A stretch of 64,000 nt of DNA from Arctopsyche grandis (taxonomy: Eukaryota; Arthropoda; Insecta; Trichoptera; Hydropsychidae), in NCBI RefSeq assembly GCF_051622035.1, contig NC_135358.1:19254501-19318500 (forward strand). The letters are read 5' to 3'. The notes below the pieces were generated by a model. It was not told the DNA's origin and ran no database searches. It saw only the letters and a program-made list of their open reading frames with translations. A program made the translations under genes and the position numbers. Below, in pieces: positions 48,501 to 59,600 of the stretch (its first letter is position 1; every line of letters begins with the position of its first letter).

Positions 48501-48937
48501 TGATAATCTTTTATGTATACATTTCAATAGAATAAATTTAACTGTGATGAGGTTAAGTATAGAAAAATAGTAATATAGTAGTTATACCTCATTTTTCGAG
48601 CACGTTCTGTAAATCTTCCTTCGCTATAAGCATATAGACCATATTGAGGATATAAATCGTTTTCAGGCACTTTGACTTTCTAAAATGAAAATAACACAAT
48701 GATCAAAAAATGTTTTAAGTATGAACTACATCAATTTTGAATACTTTCATACAAAATTTTCTGTATTAGAAATACGATTTAAGGGCGGTATCTACTTACC
48801 ACAAATTGAGGATATTCATACATATATGTCATTTCACAAGCATTTTCTCTATCACTAAATAAATTGTTCATCAAACCGATCAAATATACAGATAGAGCCA
48901 ATACGGACACTATTTGAAAAATACTAAAAATAGCCAT
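42599..48937 (-). CDS. PGAP1: GPI inositol-deacylase (PGAP1)
   Basis: Removes the acyl chain from inositol of GPI-anchored proteins in the endoplasmic reticulum, which allows their export. Exons (minus): 48800-48937, 48588-48679, 48220-48353, 47984-48138, 47617-47913, 47359-47529, 47144-47259, 45702-45836, 45465-45615, 45118-45389, 44864-44986, 44552-44773, 44292-44474, 44056-44221, 43579-43979, 43408-43509, 42599-42977. All phases fit and give 1078 residues, against 922 in human. Family marks: an N-terminal span followed by [34 protein letters not shown], the lipase motif GHSMGG with nucleophile Ser at about residue 172, [31 protein letters not shown], and a multi-span C-terminal half. The start ATG at 48937 is chosen because it places the hydrophobic span first, as in the family; the frame stays open to 49081. 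The extra length lies in a charged Lys/Ser/Asp-rich loop (exon 15) and an acidic C-terminal tail. Intron 7 holds nested transposons. Confidence 0.97.
45894..47109. mobile_element. MITE with 57-base inverted ends and TA target, split by a hAT element
   Basis: Ends CATTAGGGTATATCGAAAGC and the complement of TTTTTGATGTACCCTAATG; similarity continues inward for about 57 bases (GGAATTTGGAAATAGCTTAA against its counterpart). TA borders both ends. Without the inserted hAT the element is about 680 bases. A TA duplication fits Tc1/mariner-type MITEs. Lies in PGAP1 intron 7. Confidence 0.75.
45902..46427 (+). mobile_element. hAT element relic inserted in the end of another MITE
   Basis: 526 bases with ends CAGTGGTTCTTGACC and GGTTAAGAACCACTG and a perfect 8-base duplication CATTAGGG (45894-45901 and 46428-46435). 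The inside encodes a decayed C-terminal transposase part of the ZBED5-like hAT group ([51 protein letters not shown]), with several stops. Plain DNA transposon, dead. Confidence 0.88.
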
Positions 48938-49138
48938 TTTTGATGCACATGTCACTTTGACAGATTGTGTTTTGATGGCTGCTAATAGAAGTATTGCCAC
49001 TCGATAAAATTGGTCAAAGTGCGGCCATATAAAATATCTAGATCTTATATAAAATAGGAGAAACAATTTCAAAGATTTCATAGTTGAAAAATGACGTTCT
49101 TGCTAATTACTTATCAATAGAATATATACACATACATA

Positions 49139-50658
49139 CAGTGGCGAATTATCGCACAGTGGAGTTGGTGCATATCTGTGGCCTCCAAATCGCTCTAAGA
49201 AAATTTATAATATTTCGGAAATTCCCATGCATTTCACTACAAAAATGGAGATATAAAAGAACGTTTCTTTGGATTTTTAAATATTGAAAAAAAAACTGAA
49301 TATTTAGAGCAGATCATATTAAAAATTTTAGAAACTAATTCGATAGATATTTCTAAATGTAGGGGACAATTATATGTCAACGCAGCAAATATGTCTGGAA
49401 AATACCAAGGTTTGCAGGCTAGACTATTACATCATTGTAATAGAGTCAACTTTATACCATGTGCTAGGCATACCTTAAATTTAATTGGGAACTATGCTGC
49501 GGAATCCTGTTCAGGTGCGTTATATTATATTGATTTTATTCAAAATATGTACGTTTTTTTTTCATCATCTACTCAACGATGGAATATTTTTATAAGTAAT
49601 ATTTCGAATAACCATCATTCAAAAAGAATAAATAGTACGTGATGGGCATCTAAGGCAGATGCTGTTTTTGCTTTAAAATCAAACTATCAAAATATTAAAT
49701 AAGCTCTTATTAAAATCAGTACGTCAGAATTTGAAAAACCTATGGGAAAATTGAAGGCAAAATGTTAGCAGTATATTTCGATAAATATGAGACTGCACTG
49801 TTAACTATTATACTTCGTGGGATAAATTTTACAAATAAATCGTTACAAAATATGCAGCAAAATTTGTAGTTGGGAATAAAATTGATAAAATCTCAAAATG
49901 AATTCAATGAAATCGAAAAAGATGCCAACATTTTAACTGAAAATAAGCGCTATGAAGACACTAGACGTAAAAAAAGAAAATTGTAATTTGGGGAGATATG
50001 CGATGAAGTTATTTTTTATGATAGTTTGCTTAAAGATTTTAAATTATTTTTTATTTCGAAATAAATGAAAATGAATTTAACGAATAATTTCACAATATAA
50101 GAATGATATTGACCATAGATATTTTAAAGATGAAATTGTACATTTTATGGCTTATGTCAAAAGTGAAAATATTACGAATCCTGTCGATATTTATAAATTA
50201 TTAATTCGAGGTTAAAAGTCAACGTTTCCAAATATTGAAACAATTTTAAGAGTATTCTTAACGCTTCCTATATTTAATGCAAGTGGCGAACGTTCATTTT
50301 CAGTTAAAAATAAACGAGTTAAAAATAATTTAAGGAATTCGTTAAATCAAGATAACTTAAATAATTTAACAGTGATGTTCATTGAAAGTGACGTGGTGAA
50401 TTTATTAGATTGTGATAATATAATAGATAAATTTGCGGCATCAAAAGCCCGAAAAGTTCCACTTTAAAATGTTTTCCTTTTTTTCTGGTTATTAATAAGT
50501 TTGTAAATACATTTTTATTATTTAATAAAGATATAAAAACACACTATTTATAATGCACCCATAATTCACAATGCACAAAAAAAAAAACTATAATTGGTGG
50601 GGGGGGGCCTTTAAATTACATTGCACCATTGGCCTCCGAAGTGATTAATCCGCCACTG
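49139..50658 (+). mobile_element. hAT transposon (ZMYM1/ZNF862-like transposase), near-complete ends, dead
   Basis: 1520 bases, ends CAGTGGCGAATTA and TAATCCGCCACTG, with a perfect 8-base duplication CATACATA (49131-49138 and 50659-50666) inside a CATA simple repeat. Coding remnants on the plus strand: GQLYVNAANMSGKYQGLQ, HTLNLIGNYAAESC, SSSTQRWNIFISN, and the C-terminal dimerisation part FPNIETILRVFLTLPI, ASGERSFSVKNKRVKNNLR. The N-terminal zinc-finger region is missing and there are stops and frame changes. It lies directly upstream of PGAP1. Confidence 0.92.
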
Positions 50659-50666
50659 CATACATA

Positions 50667-51670
50667 CATATGTATGTACATATATGTACTTTGTATTACT
50701 TTAATCCAAGTGGCCAACGACTATATTGTGTTCCATTGTTTCATTGTAAGAGTTTAGCACATTAAACAATATAATGAAATGAAATAGTAAATAAGTCATA
50801 GTTTTTTATTCTGCCATTAGAAAAAACATACATACATATGTACATCAATTAAAATTATGGTTAGTTATAAAGTTTGCCATAATAAATAAACTAGGGTATA
50901 TTTTTATATTTTTTTAATATAATATTCTTGACATAGTGTTTTAAAAAATATTATAATTGTATGTATGCTAATTTGCAAACCGTGTTAAATCAAATATAAT
51001 TTGTTTTTAGGGGAGCTAAACATTTTAAATTATTTTAATAAAGATTGCTTTTGACTAAAAGTTGATTCACGAGTTTGATACATCGTGGTAAATATATTAT
51101 ATTATATATACATAAATACTTCAGTCTCAAATGTTGATTAATTAATCGATTGATTGATTCATTTTGATAAAAGCTCGTGAGAAAAACGATAAGCGTTAAC
51201 GTAAAATCAAAACTCATACTTTTTTAATAACATTGAAAATTACCGGTAATTACATTCAATTCACTAGTAAATTGAATGTAAGTGATGGCAAATTTAGATT
51301 CCTTAATACGTACACGGTACAAATAATAAGATATGTGAACCTACATATACCTATATGTACCTTGTTATACATAGTTCAAGATATAACTATTGTATTATCC
51401 GCTAAATCGGTTACTGTATTCAACAAAATGAAATACCTATGTATTATATTACATATGTGATTTTTATTTTAATTAAATTGCCACCCATCACTAATAATAT
51501 CAAATAAGCAATCGGTTACTAAGCTAATGTTTATTTAAAAAAATGTGTGCACACAGCATTTTAAAATCATTTAAATATTAAAATATTTAAAGTCGTCAAA
51601 TACACATATACATATGTATGTATGTGATTTCAAACATATTATGGAAATTCAAAGATGCAAATTTAGTAAT
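50667..51670. other. No gene seen
   Basis: AT-rich sequence with CATA/TATG simple repeats; 3' flank of the decayed receptor. Confidence 0.5.
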
Positions 51671-51674
51671 ATAT

Positions 51675-53747
51675 TTAAATCAATTCTCGCGACGTGAACG
51701 GCGGCTTACATATTTTTTGACTTTTAATTTTAAACACAAAAATTTCCACTAGGAAACAACGTAGCAACAGTTAAACCAAAAATCCAAAGCTGCAATGTCC
51801 CTATTAGGTTTTCAAGAGTCAGAATTTTAAATTGCGGCTTATCGTTGAAATAGTGTTCCATCATCGGCTTCAAATCAGATACATACTCGTATTTATTATT
51901 TATTTTCCAAATCATCTGAATACCCATTGATTCTAACAACATAATTTTTCGCAATATCACTTCGGAGTATGGAAAATTTTTGTTGAAGACTATAACTTTA
52001 AAATTGAGGGGCATGTAGTCGGTACTATAACGAAAAGTTTGAGATTCTACCACATTTAACAAACCGCAAACGCCTTGACCAATTTTAAAATAATTCGAAT
52101 TAGAAACAAGAGTGGTAATTTTTTTGGCAATTACTGATTGAAACAGTTCACACTGATTTGATAGCATCCATTGCCGTATCGAGAATAATTTCAAACTATT
52201 GTTGAAATTTTTAAAATGATCTGGTCGATAGATCATTCCCTAAAAACAATCTCTATTGATAAAATAACCCAAAATGAAGATTTTATTTTATTCAATTCCT
52301 TATTTTAGTATTACATACTTCCCACCAACCAAATGTAAAACCATCTTTGGCCAAATTTGCAATTGTTTTTGCAGGTTATTTTGGTCCAGTTATTATCAAA
52401 GATGTAAGTTTAGTCATATAGGTTGTGCTGATTACCATTGAAAACAAAATCCAGCTGAATAGTAAATATCGAATGCGATATTTGGTAGCGAAATAGTATT
52501 AACATTATTGTCAGCTGAAATTGAAAATTTTTGATTGAATTTGAATTTTTTTAATTTCATTATTAAAATATGATACATACATTGAAAGTTGTAATTCGCG
52601 CAATTTTTTTGCGATACATAATTGTAACCAACATTGCTGTGATGAAAATCGAAATCGATAGCAATAACCACACATTGCTACTGAACGCAATTGCTAAAAT
52701 TATTCCTACAGTAAAAATTATTAAAATCATTCATGTATTCGTGTAATTGGAAAGAAATGATAATTTTGTACTAATGTATTACCAGAATAAAATATACTTT
52801 CTTTTGTGGAATATATGGCGTAGAATGGGTTGATGAACGTCGGTGACACGTAAACGACATCACCTACATATGTATGTATGTATATTTCTCATACGACTGG
52901 TAAATATACTGAACATATCTATTGTGTAATCTATGACATCTGAAAATAAATCTTCTTCCATTTGTATATAGTTACAGCTCTTATTTTTGCCTCTGACATA
53001 TTGAATTTTGAAATTCAGTCGTTTGGCAAATTCCACGTTCCTTTCCAATCCGCAATAAAAATTTAAATTACATTTACACAATCTCATGCCGTCCGACAAT
53101 TTCACATACGAATAATGATCAAAACAGTAGTATTGATTAGCGTCGAAGTCTATATTGAAGATATGTCCGTTGAAAGTATTGAATTTTTTTTTTGATACTC
53201 CTCAGCATTTCGTCAACAATATTTTCAGATAAAGTAAGACATTGAATAGACGTTTTCGATATAATCAAAAAAGTTTGGGATAGACGACCACAGTAAAAGC
53301 AGATTTCATATAAGCTTGCCTCAAATCTTGATAATTTTAAAACGAATGTAGCAAATGCTCTTTTTAGCAGTGGCTTGTCGATTAATATATTTGAGTCAAG
53401 TTTTTCGACGACTGTGAAATTCCTTGGAATCACATCCAATTTCACATCGAATTTCGAAATACATTTTTTATCTAAGTTTGATATAGTTTTGGGATCACTG
53501 AGGAAAATCGTATGCAACGTACTCGTGCTTACAGATCGATTTCGACAATTATACTCCATTGACATCGTGTCATAATTGAACAAACCAGTAATTGCAGTTT
53601 TTCCTTCCAGTGTTTTTATTATATCTTCAACTAGGTGCTTATCGTTATTTCTCTAATAAATTTTTCGCGGATTAATTCCATCGACTTGATTTGAACGAAA
53701 TCCGACAGAAATATGAAAATGAATATAAATTTAAACACGTTTTTCAT
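51675..53747 (-). pseudogene. Ionotropic receptor, decayed copy
   Basis: Collinear with the intact receptor at 55060-57355. Recognisable parts in order: a signal-peptide-like start (MKNVFKFIFIFIFLSDFV), KTLEGKTAITGLFNYDTMS, FEASLYEICFYCGRLSQTF, GHIFNIDFDANQYYCFDHYS, SDGMRLCKCNLNFYCG, GDVVYVSPTFINPFYA, the first span (IILAIAFSSNVWLLLSISI), STTYMTKLTSLIITGP with KTIANLAKDGFTFGW, and the last span (IGTLQLWIFGLTVATLF). Frame changes occur just after the signal peptide, near 53190, at a CATA simple repeat near 52870 and near the C-terminus (51755). An in-frame stop interrupts the segment after the second span (ITGPK then TAA). Intron positions match the intact copy in the membrane region. Probably dead; sequencing errors cannot explain this many lesions. 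Confidence 0.75.
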
Positions 53748-54306
53748 TTTAGAAATCATTTCGATTACTAAAAAGACGAATTTTTATTTTGCTAGAGCAC
53801 TAAAACAATTTGAAATATGAATCGTAATTTATTTATAGCTTTAAATTTATTAATATACAGAGACGCTCAATGACATGACAATTTTTATTATATATTATGT
53901 CTATCAATAAGTAATCATCTAATTAGTGTTTAGTTTAAGATCCTGCTAATGTTTAATAATAATAAATAATACACATGTATGTACATACATACATATATGC
54001 ATTTTTGAATATTCAAATTAAAAAAAAATTTTCGAAAAAATTAACAAATATTTTATGTCGAATATTAACTATATTAAATTTTAAGCACACGCTTTAAATT
54101 TATTATGCACAAAAATATAAACTACGAGTGCAATTGAGTTTAAATTATGAATATATAATCAAATATAATAAATTTTAATATGATATTTGATTGAATGTAA
54201 TAAAACGCTTTACTATTTCTGTATATCGTATTATGTGAATGTACTATATGTGCATATGTATGTATGTATAAATACATAATAAATATGATTTTTTAAGTAA
54301 TCATAG

Positions 54307-54727
54307 TGTAGCGTAGGCAAAAAAGACGCCGCCGTTTTAATTGGATTTGAAGATTATCTCCCGCTTTAAGTGAAGTCGGGGGGGCTAATAATGGAGAGCC
54401 CGGAATTGACTTAGTGGTCGGTAACGGCACTCGGTCACTTTCCGCTAGAGTTCTCAGAACTGAGAGTAGCATCTCCGCTAACTATATCGATAATTCCTAG
54501 CGTGAGACCGCGAGAGCGTGGGACTCACTTAAAAGCATACATGACTGAACAATAGATAAACAGACGCTACAGTGAGCAACTTGTCCTTTAAAAGAAAGTA
54601 CACTGGGCATGGAAGAGCATTCTGAAAGGAGCACTGGTGGTGTGTGTTTAATTACTTAATCACCCAATAAATGCTGTGAAGCGACTTTGGCCTTTTATTT
54701 GGATCCTCCACCCATCCCTACGCAACA
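54307..54727. mobile_element. Solo LTR (fossil), probably Gypsy-like
   Basis: 421 bases beginning TGTAGCGTAGG and ending CCTACGCAACA, with short inverted ends (TG...CA) and a 4-base target duplication ATAG on both sides (54303-54306 and 54728-54731). An AATAAA signal lies near the 3' end (CACCCAATAAATGC). No internal retroelement sequence is present. The solo state implies recombination between two LTRs; age cannot be set from one LTR. Confidence 0.8.
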
Positions 54728-55059
54728 ATAGTAAGTATTTACATATCCAGTTACTTCATAATGCATCTAAAGTATAGTTTTGATGAATATATAAACAAAA
54801 AAAGACTAAACATTTAAATTTTGATTTAAAGCATTTAACTAGATTTGTAAACATACTTTTAAGAAATTTTCTTCTTTATATAAACATAAATAGATGTGGA
54901 ATGTTAAATACTTACATAGTGTATACATATGTATGTATATACATACATATTTATGTATGTATGTATATATGTATATCCCAAGTTGATGACGATGATGAGA
55001 ATTAAAATAAATTTATTTTATCAAAAATATACTTTTTAAATGATCATGATTTATTAAAT

Positions 55060-57355
55060 TTAGTTATTAAACCTAAGTTTAGCTTTATATAGAACGATTT
55101 CAAAAAGAAAACACGCGATGGCTGTAATTACACCAATAAACCAGAAATTAAAAGCACCCCAGATATTTTTCATAGACATAGCTTCATAATTATTGTAATT
55201 TTTGCGTTCTTCTAAAATCTGTTTCCATATAAATGGATTTTGGGCTGTTATATTCCAAGGAAGAATATGTCCTGTTGATTGGAGAAAGATGATTTCGCGA
55301 TTGAGTGACTCAACGATTGGATGATCATTTCTCAAAATCCACGTGTCAATGCTATTTGTCAAAATGTCGGCGCTAACTTTCATATCCAGAAATTCTTCTT
55401 TAGTGATATCTCGGCAAACTTTCGGAAAAATATACACCAACACTGTCGGAATGGTAAATATAAAATTTTTCTCAACGAAGATCTTCTCAAGAGTTTCACA
55501 ATACGAGTAAATTTTCCGATTTTCTTTTATGAATTTATTTAAATAATGGGAGTTGAAACTTTCCAATAGTGTCGGATGAATTATCAAGTCCTGAAATGTT
55601 TCAAATCAATGATAAATCATGTACATTACATTACATTAGTATACATATTGTTTAATACCGGATTCCAGTTGAAGGTAAATCCTTCATTGGATAAATCAGC
55701 GATTGTTTTCGGTGATTTTATCGGACCGTTGATCATCAATGATGTTATTTGAGATTTGTAAGCGGTGCTCATCACTACGCAGCATAACATCCATGGAATG
55801 AGTAAACGCCTAAATTGGAATTTATTTACCAAATCGGTGTACTGTTCCACCAACATTGCCCATGTCATCTAAAACCAAATCATTTAATATTTTGATAGTA
55901 ATTAAATGTATGTTTTTGATCCATATTGCATATTTCAAGCATACGTTGGACAGGCAAGTACTTCTCTGAAATATGCAATGATTAACGATTTATTAAAAAT
56001 GCCACATTTACATACATGTAGAGCTGAAATCAAAGAAAGTCGATTGTTATGTCGTATTACTACCATAGTAGATATGGACAAAATGGACAATAATAGCAGG
56101 AGCCAAATGATGTAATCGAATGCATATACTACAATCGCACCTAAAATAAAATAAAAATGAGTATGGAAAGATTTGATGAACACATGTTCGATAATTCTAT
56201 CACGTTTATTTATGTATGAACATACTTACTATAATCTGAAATACTTTTGAATTCAGAATATAAAGCCTGGACTGGATCAAGTGCTGTAGTATAGACGATA
56301 GCCAATCCTTTATATGATTTCAGACGAACGTTAAGACCGCTAAAAAAGTCTGTCGTGTATTCTCTCACATCCAAAGCCATTTGTTCTAATGTTTGTTTTC
56401 CCCGTTCGTTTCTGCGATACCCTCTCACCAGTTGAATTTCAAGGTTCATCATCTTTTTAATTAGCATCATCATAGACACTGCCGATAATAAGGGAAAAGA
56501 CGATTTACATTGAGGGAAGCTCATTCCGTTAGGCATATCTAAACTGGTCGAAAACTTATCGAAGCAGTGTATTCCAGAGGAATCGAATGCCATTTTGAAG
56601 ATGTGTCCGTTCATATCCCGAAATGTTTGATGCAGATATATTTTTATTTTGTCAACACCGGTATAGCCAGTATTGACTTCAGAGAGTAAATAAAACTTTT
56701 GTGTGCGATTGCCACAAAAGAAACAGACGGAGTATAGGCGATATTTACTTCCAACGTATTCCAGGTAAAATAGAGCGTAAACTTTCTGCAGCAATTCCTT
56801 TCCAATTAAAGTGTTTGAATCATTCTTAGCGATATTAAAATTTTGAATGCTGCTGATATTTGCCACAAAAAATAGTATATCGCGTCTTATATCGAAGTTC
56901 GATAAAATTTTGGTGAGATTTTCGCGATCGTTGAGCAAAATAAAATGAAGAGTTCCTTTTGCAGTATTCTCAGTTTGATATTGAATTAATTGATTTGAAA
57001 TTACGCCGTCGTAGTTAAACAAACCAAATACGGTGGTTCGTACTTTGATTACTCTTATTATGTTGTTGACAATATATTGAGTTTCGTCATTGAAGTGAAA
57101 TGCTATGTTGAACTTCTGTGGAGATACTTTAGTGATTTCCTTTAATATCTTTTCGTGATTTCTATACGTTTCGTATTTAACGAATAGATTTTGTGGTGAA
57201 TCTGACAAACTGATATTGATGTGCTTATGATGTCTATTAGTGTGTGTTGAATCGACCCAATGGAAGAATGAAAAAAGTAAAATTAAAGAGGAGAACTTGA
57301 TCATCATAAAGGTATACACACTGAGAGCTAAACCGAACAACTGAATTTTACTCAT
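55060..57355 (-). CDS. Divergent ionotropic receptor (intact)
   Basis: Ligand-gated ion channel of the insect IR chemosensory family (derived from ionotropic glutamate receptors), expected in the dendrites of sensory neurons together with a co-receptor. Exons: 56230-57355, 56064-56140, 55659-55868, 55060-55590, phases 1, 0, 0, giving 647 residues. Seen: a hydrophobic N-terminus (MMIKFSSLILLFSFFHWV), a long extracellular part, first span in AIVVYAFDYIIWLLLLLSIL, pore region MTWAMLVEQYTDLV, second span in FRRLLIPWMLCCVVMS followed by the iGluR-like TAYKSQITSLMI, a second ligand lobe with SPKTIADLSNEGFTFNW, and a last span in AFNFWFIGVITAIACFLFEI before a short basic tail. The canonical glutamate-binding residues are not evident, as is usual for divergent IRs. 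No orthologue name can be given. Confidence 0.9.
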
Positions 57356-57614
57356 TTTCTATTATATAAAATGATACTTACATAATTTACAAAACAGGGA
57401 AGTTCAATGTGTTTATCTTCATCGGTCTTGTTATTATATGTTACATAATATCATAACATTTTACATCATTTATGTACATTCTTGTAATGGAATTTTATAT
57501 ATTTAACCTACATATGTACATACATATGTACAAATTCTTTTTTTTTTCAAAAAGTTTTCTGTACTCTGAACATGAGCCTTTATTCTATTTTTCATGTTTT
57601 ATTTTATTTTTCAC

Positions 57615-58205
57615 TAGTGGAAAACTAGTACCAGGCTTCTCTCGGTATTAAACATTAATTTGTTTTTTATTAAATTTATTTGAATCGAAAAAAAAAATTA
57701 ATGACAGCCAAGCAGAAACTACACATACACATAACGAATGATTTTTTTTTATATAAATAAGGGAACCGGAACTGAAAAAATAATATTGATCCGGAACTAA
57801 AAAAGGAATCGGGATCCGGAACTGAAAGAGGAATTCGGATACGTAACTGAGTAAGGAATACAAATCCGGAACTGAAAATGGAATCCGGAACAGGAAATGA
57901 AAAAGGAATCCGGAACTGGCACACAATAATGAATCCCGAACAGGAAAAAAGGAATTAGGAATTGGAACTGAAAAAGGAATCCGGAACTGTAAATGAAAAA
58001 AGCATCTGGATATGGAACTGAATAAAGAATCCGGAACTGGAATTGAAATAGCAATCGAAATCGATGTCGAAATCGGCGTCATAGAAAATTATATTTTTTC
58101 GATAACACGTCACGGATTCTAAGAACCAAACCTTACATACACACATAGTTACTTACATACATTAAACCTTACAAAGTCTTGTTCCAAAATTTATATTAGA
58201 TATAG
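57615..58205 (-). mobile_element. Helitron-like (DINE-like) element with internal minisatellite, copy H3
   Basis: Starts (plus strand) AACTAGTACCAGGCTTCTCTCGG, a diverged form of the end of H2, followed by the TTTTATTAAATTTATTTGAATCG segment. After the minisatellite it continues with TACATTAAACCTTACAAAGT and TATATTAGATA as in H2. Element boundaries are approximate. Confidence 0.6.
57770..58065. repeat. Minisatellite of GGAATCCGGAACTGAAAA-type units
   Basis: About a dozen imperfect units, 18 to 30 bases long, of CCGGAACTGAAAAAGGAAT and variants (GGATCCGGAACTG, GGAACAGGAAATG). Lies inside copy H3, in the position where related elements have none, and yields overlapping spurious frames rich in Phe-Ser-Ile-Pro on the minus strand. 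Confidence 0.9.
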
Positions 58206-58714
58206 ATATATGTATATAGGTATGTACTATGTACATACATTTCTAATTCGTGGATATGACCAATTTAATGTTAATAAAAATGAAAAAAAACCTATAATAT
58301 TTATTTAATTATCACGTGCGCGTTGCTATATTTCAGCGACGACACAAAATAAAAGTCGAAATTTGTTAAACCGTTTATTTTCCCTTTATTTGAAAAAAAA
58401 AATTCAATTTGAAAATGTCTGAATGTAATATGTATATATGTATATTAAAAGCAGTAAACTTTTGTGGTGAAATTGAAAAGGAGTATCAAAATCAATCGAA
58501 TATAATATAATACAGTATAAAATAAAGTACATTGTAATAATTTTATTTGACTATTAAGATACTTTTTATAAAATTACCATACCTATTCGCATATACATAC
58601 ATATGTATGTGTATGGACATATAATATGTACATAAATATATTATATTCTGATAGTAATATTGTAGAAGTGAAATGTATTATACAAATATGTACATATGTA
58701 CTATTTGTATAAAA

Positions 58715-59542
58715 CTAAAAATCTCTGAGTTTTAATCCAACATACATTCCACCATCAGGTACGAAGTTAATTGTTTTCCAGTCGAGTTTAATGGGTATTC
58801 GAGTATTTTTAGTTACTGTTATATCGAATTTTGCCAATAAGTGAAAAATTATCGCTTTTGCAACCATAAGTGCAAAACGGGAACCTGAAATAATATTTTT
58901 TAATTTTGTTATGAAAAAAATAGATATGCATTGTAAATTATAAATATATCATTTATATTTTAACCACCTATACAATTTCTAGGTCCGATTCCAAACGGCA
59001 TAAACGTTCCAGGCTTAATGGAAGATTTATTTTCCTCGGAAAACCTCTCTGGTTGGAATCGCTCGGGGTTTGGGTAGTTTTTTGGATCGTGATGAACACT
59101 ATAGATGGGAAACCAAATAGGATCTCCTTTTTTCACCTACAATAAATGATAGTATACTTTACTAGTGTTGTGCCGGTTTGTATATTTTCGCATGGGTTAT
59201 GGCATATTAAGCTATTAATTAAAGAATAATTAAAATAAATTTGTCAGTCCTGTGTTTGATCCGCACGCGATCGTATATTTTTCAAATACTTTTTAAATAT
59301 ATTTAATTTAATATTAATATGAAAAAAAAAACGGTAAAAACGAACTACCTTCCTACATATAAATAATATAAAACACCAATAGAAAAATTAATAATTTGTC
59401 AATAAGTGGCGCTAAATGCTCGGAGACTTGTTGCCCTAGAGGAAACATTGGTAGCAAACAGTATATATAGGTTTTTTCTTGATTTGTTATTATGTTCGTA
59501 TTATATTCGTACGTTTTGTTGACAGTGTTTTATATATATAGA

Positions 59543-59600
<58 letters not shown>

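Noticed and set aside
57648-58146. Overlapping Phe/Ser/Pro-repeat frames on the minus strand
   Set aside because: They translate the CCGGAACTG minisatellite in different phases.
59162-59200. CTAGTGTTGTGCCGG as another Helitron end on the minus strand
   Set aside because: Only the terminal bases fit; no hairpin next to it and no match to the other copies.
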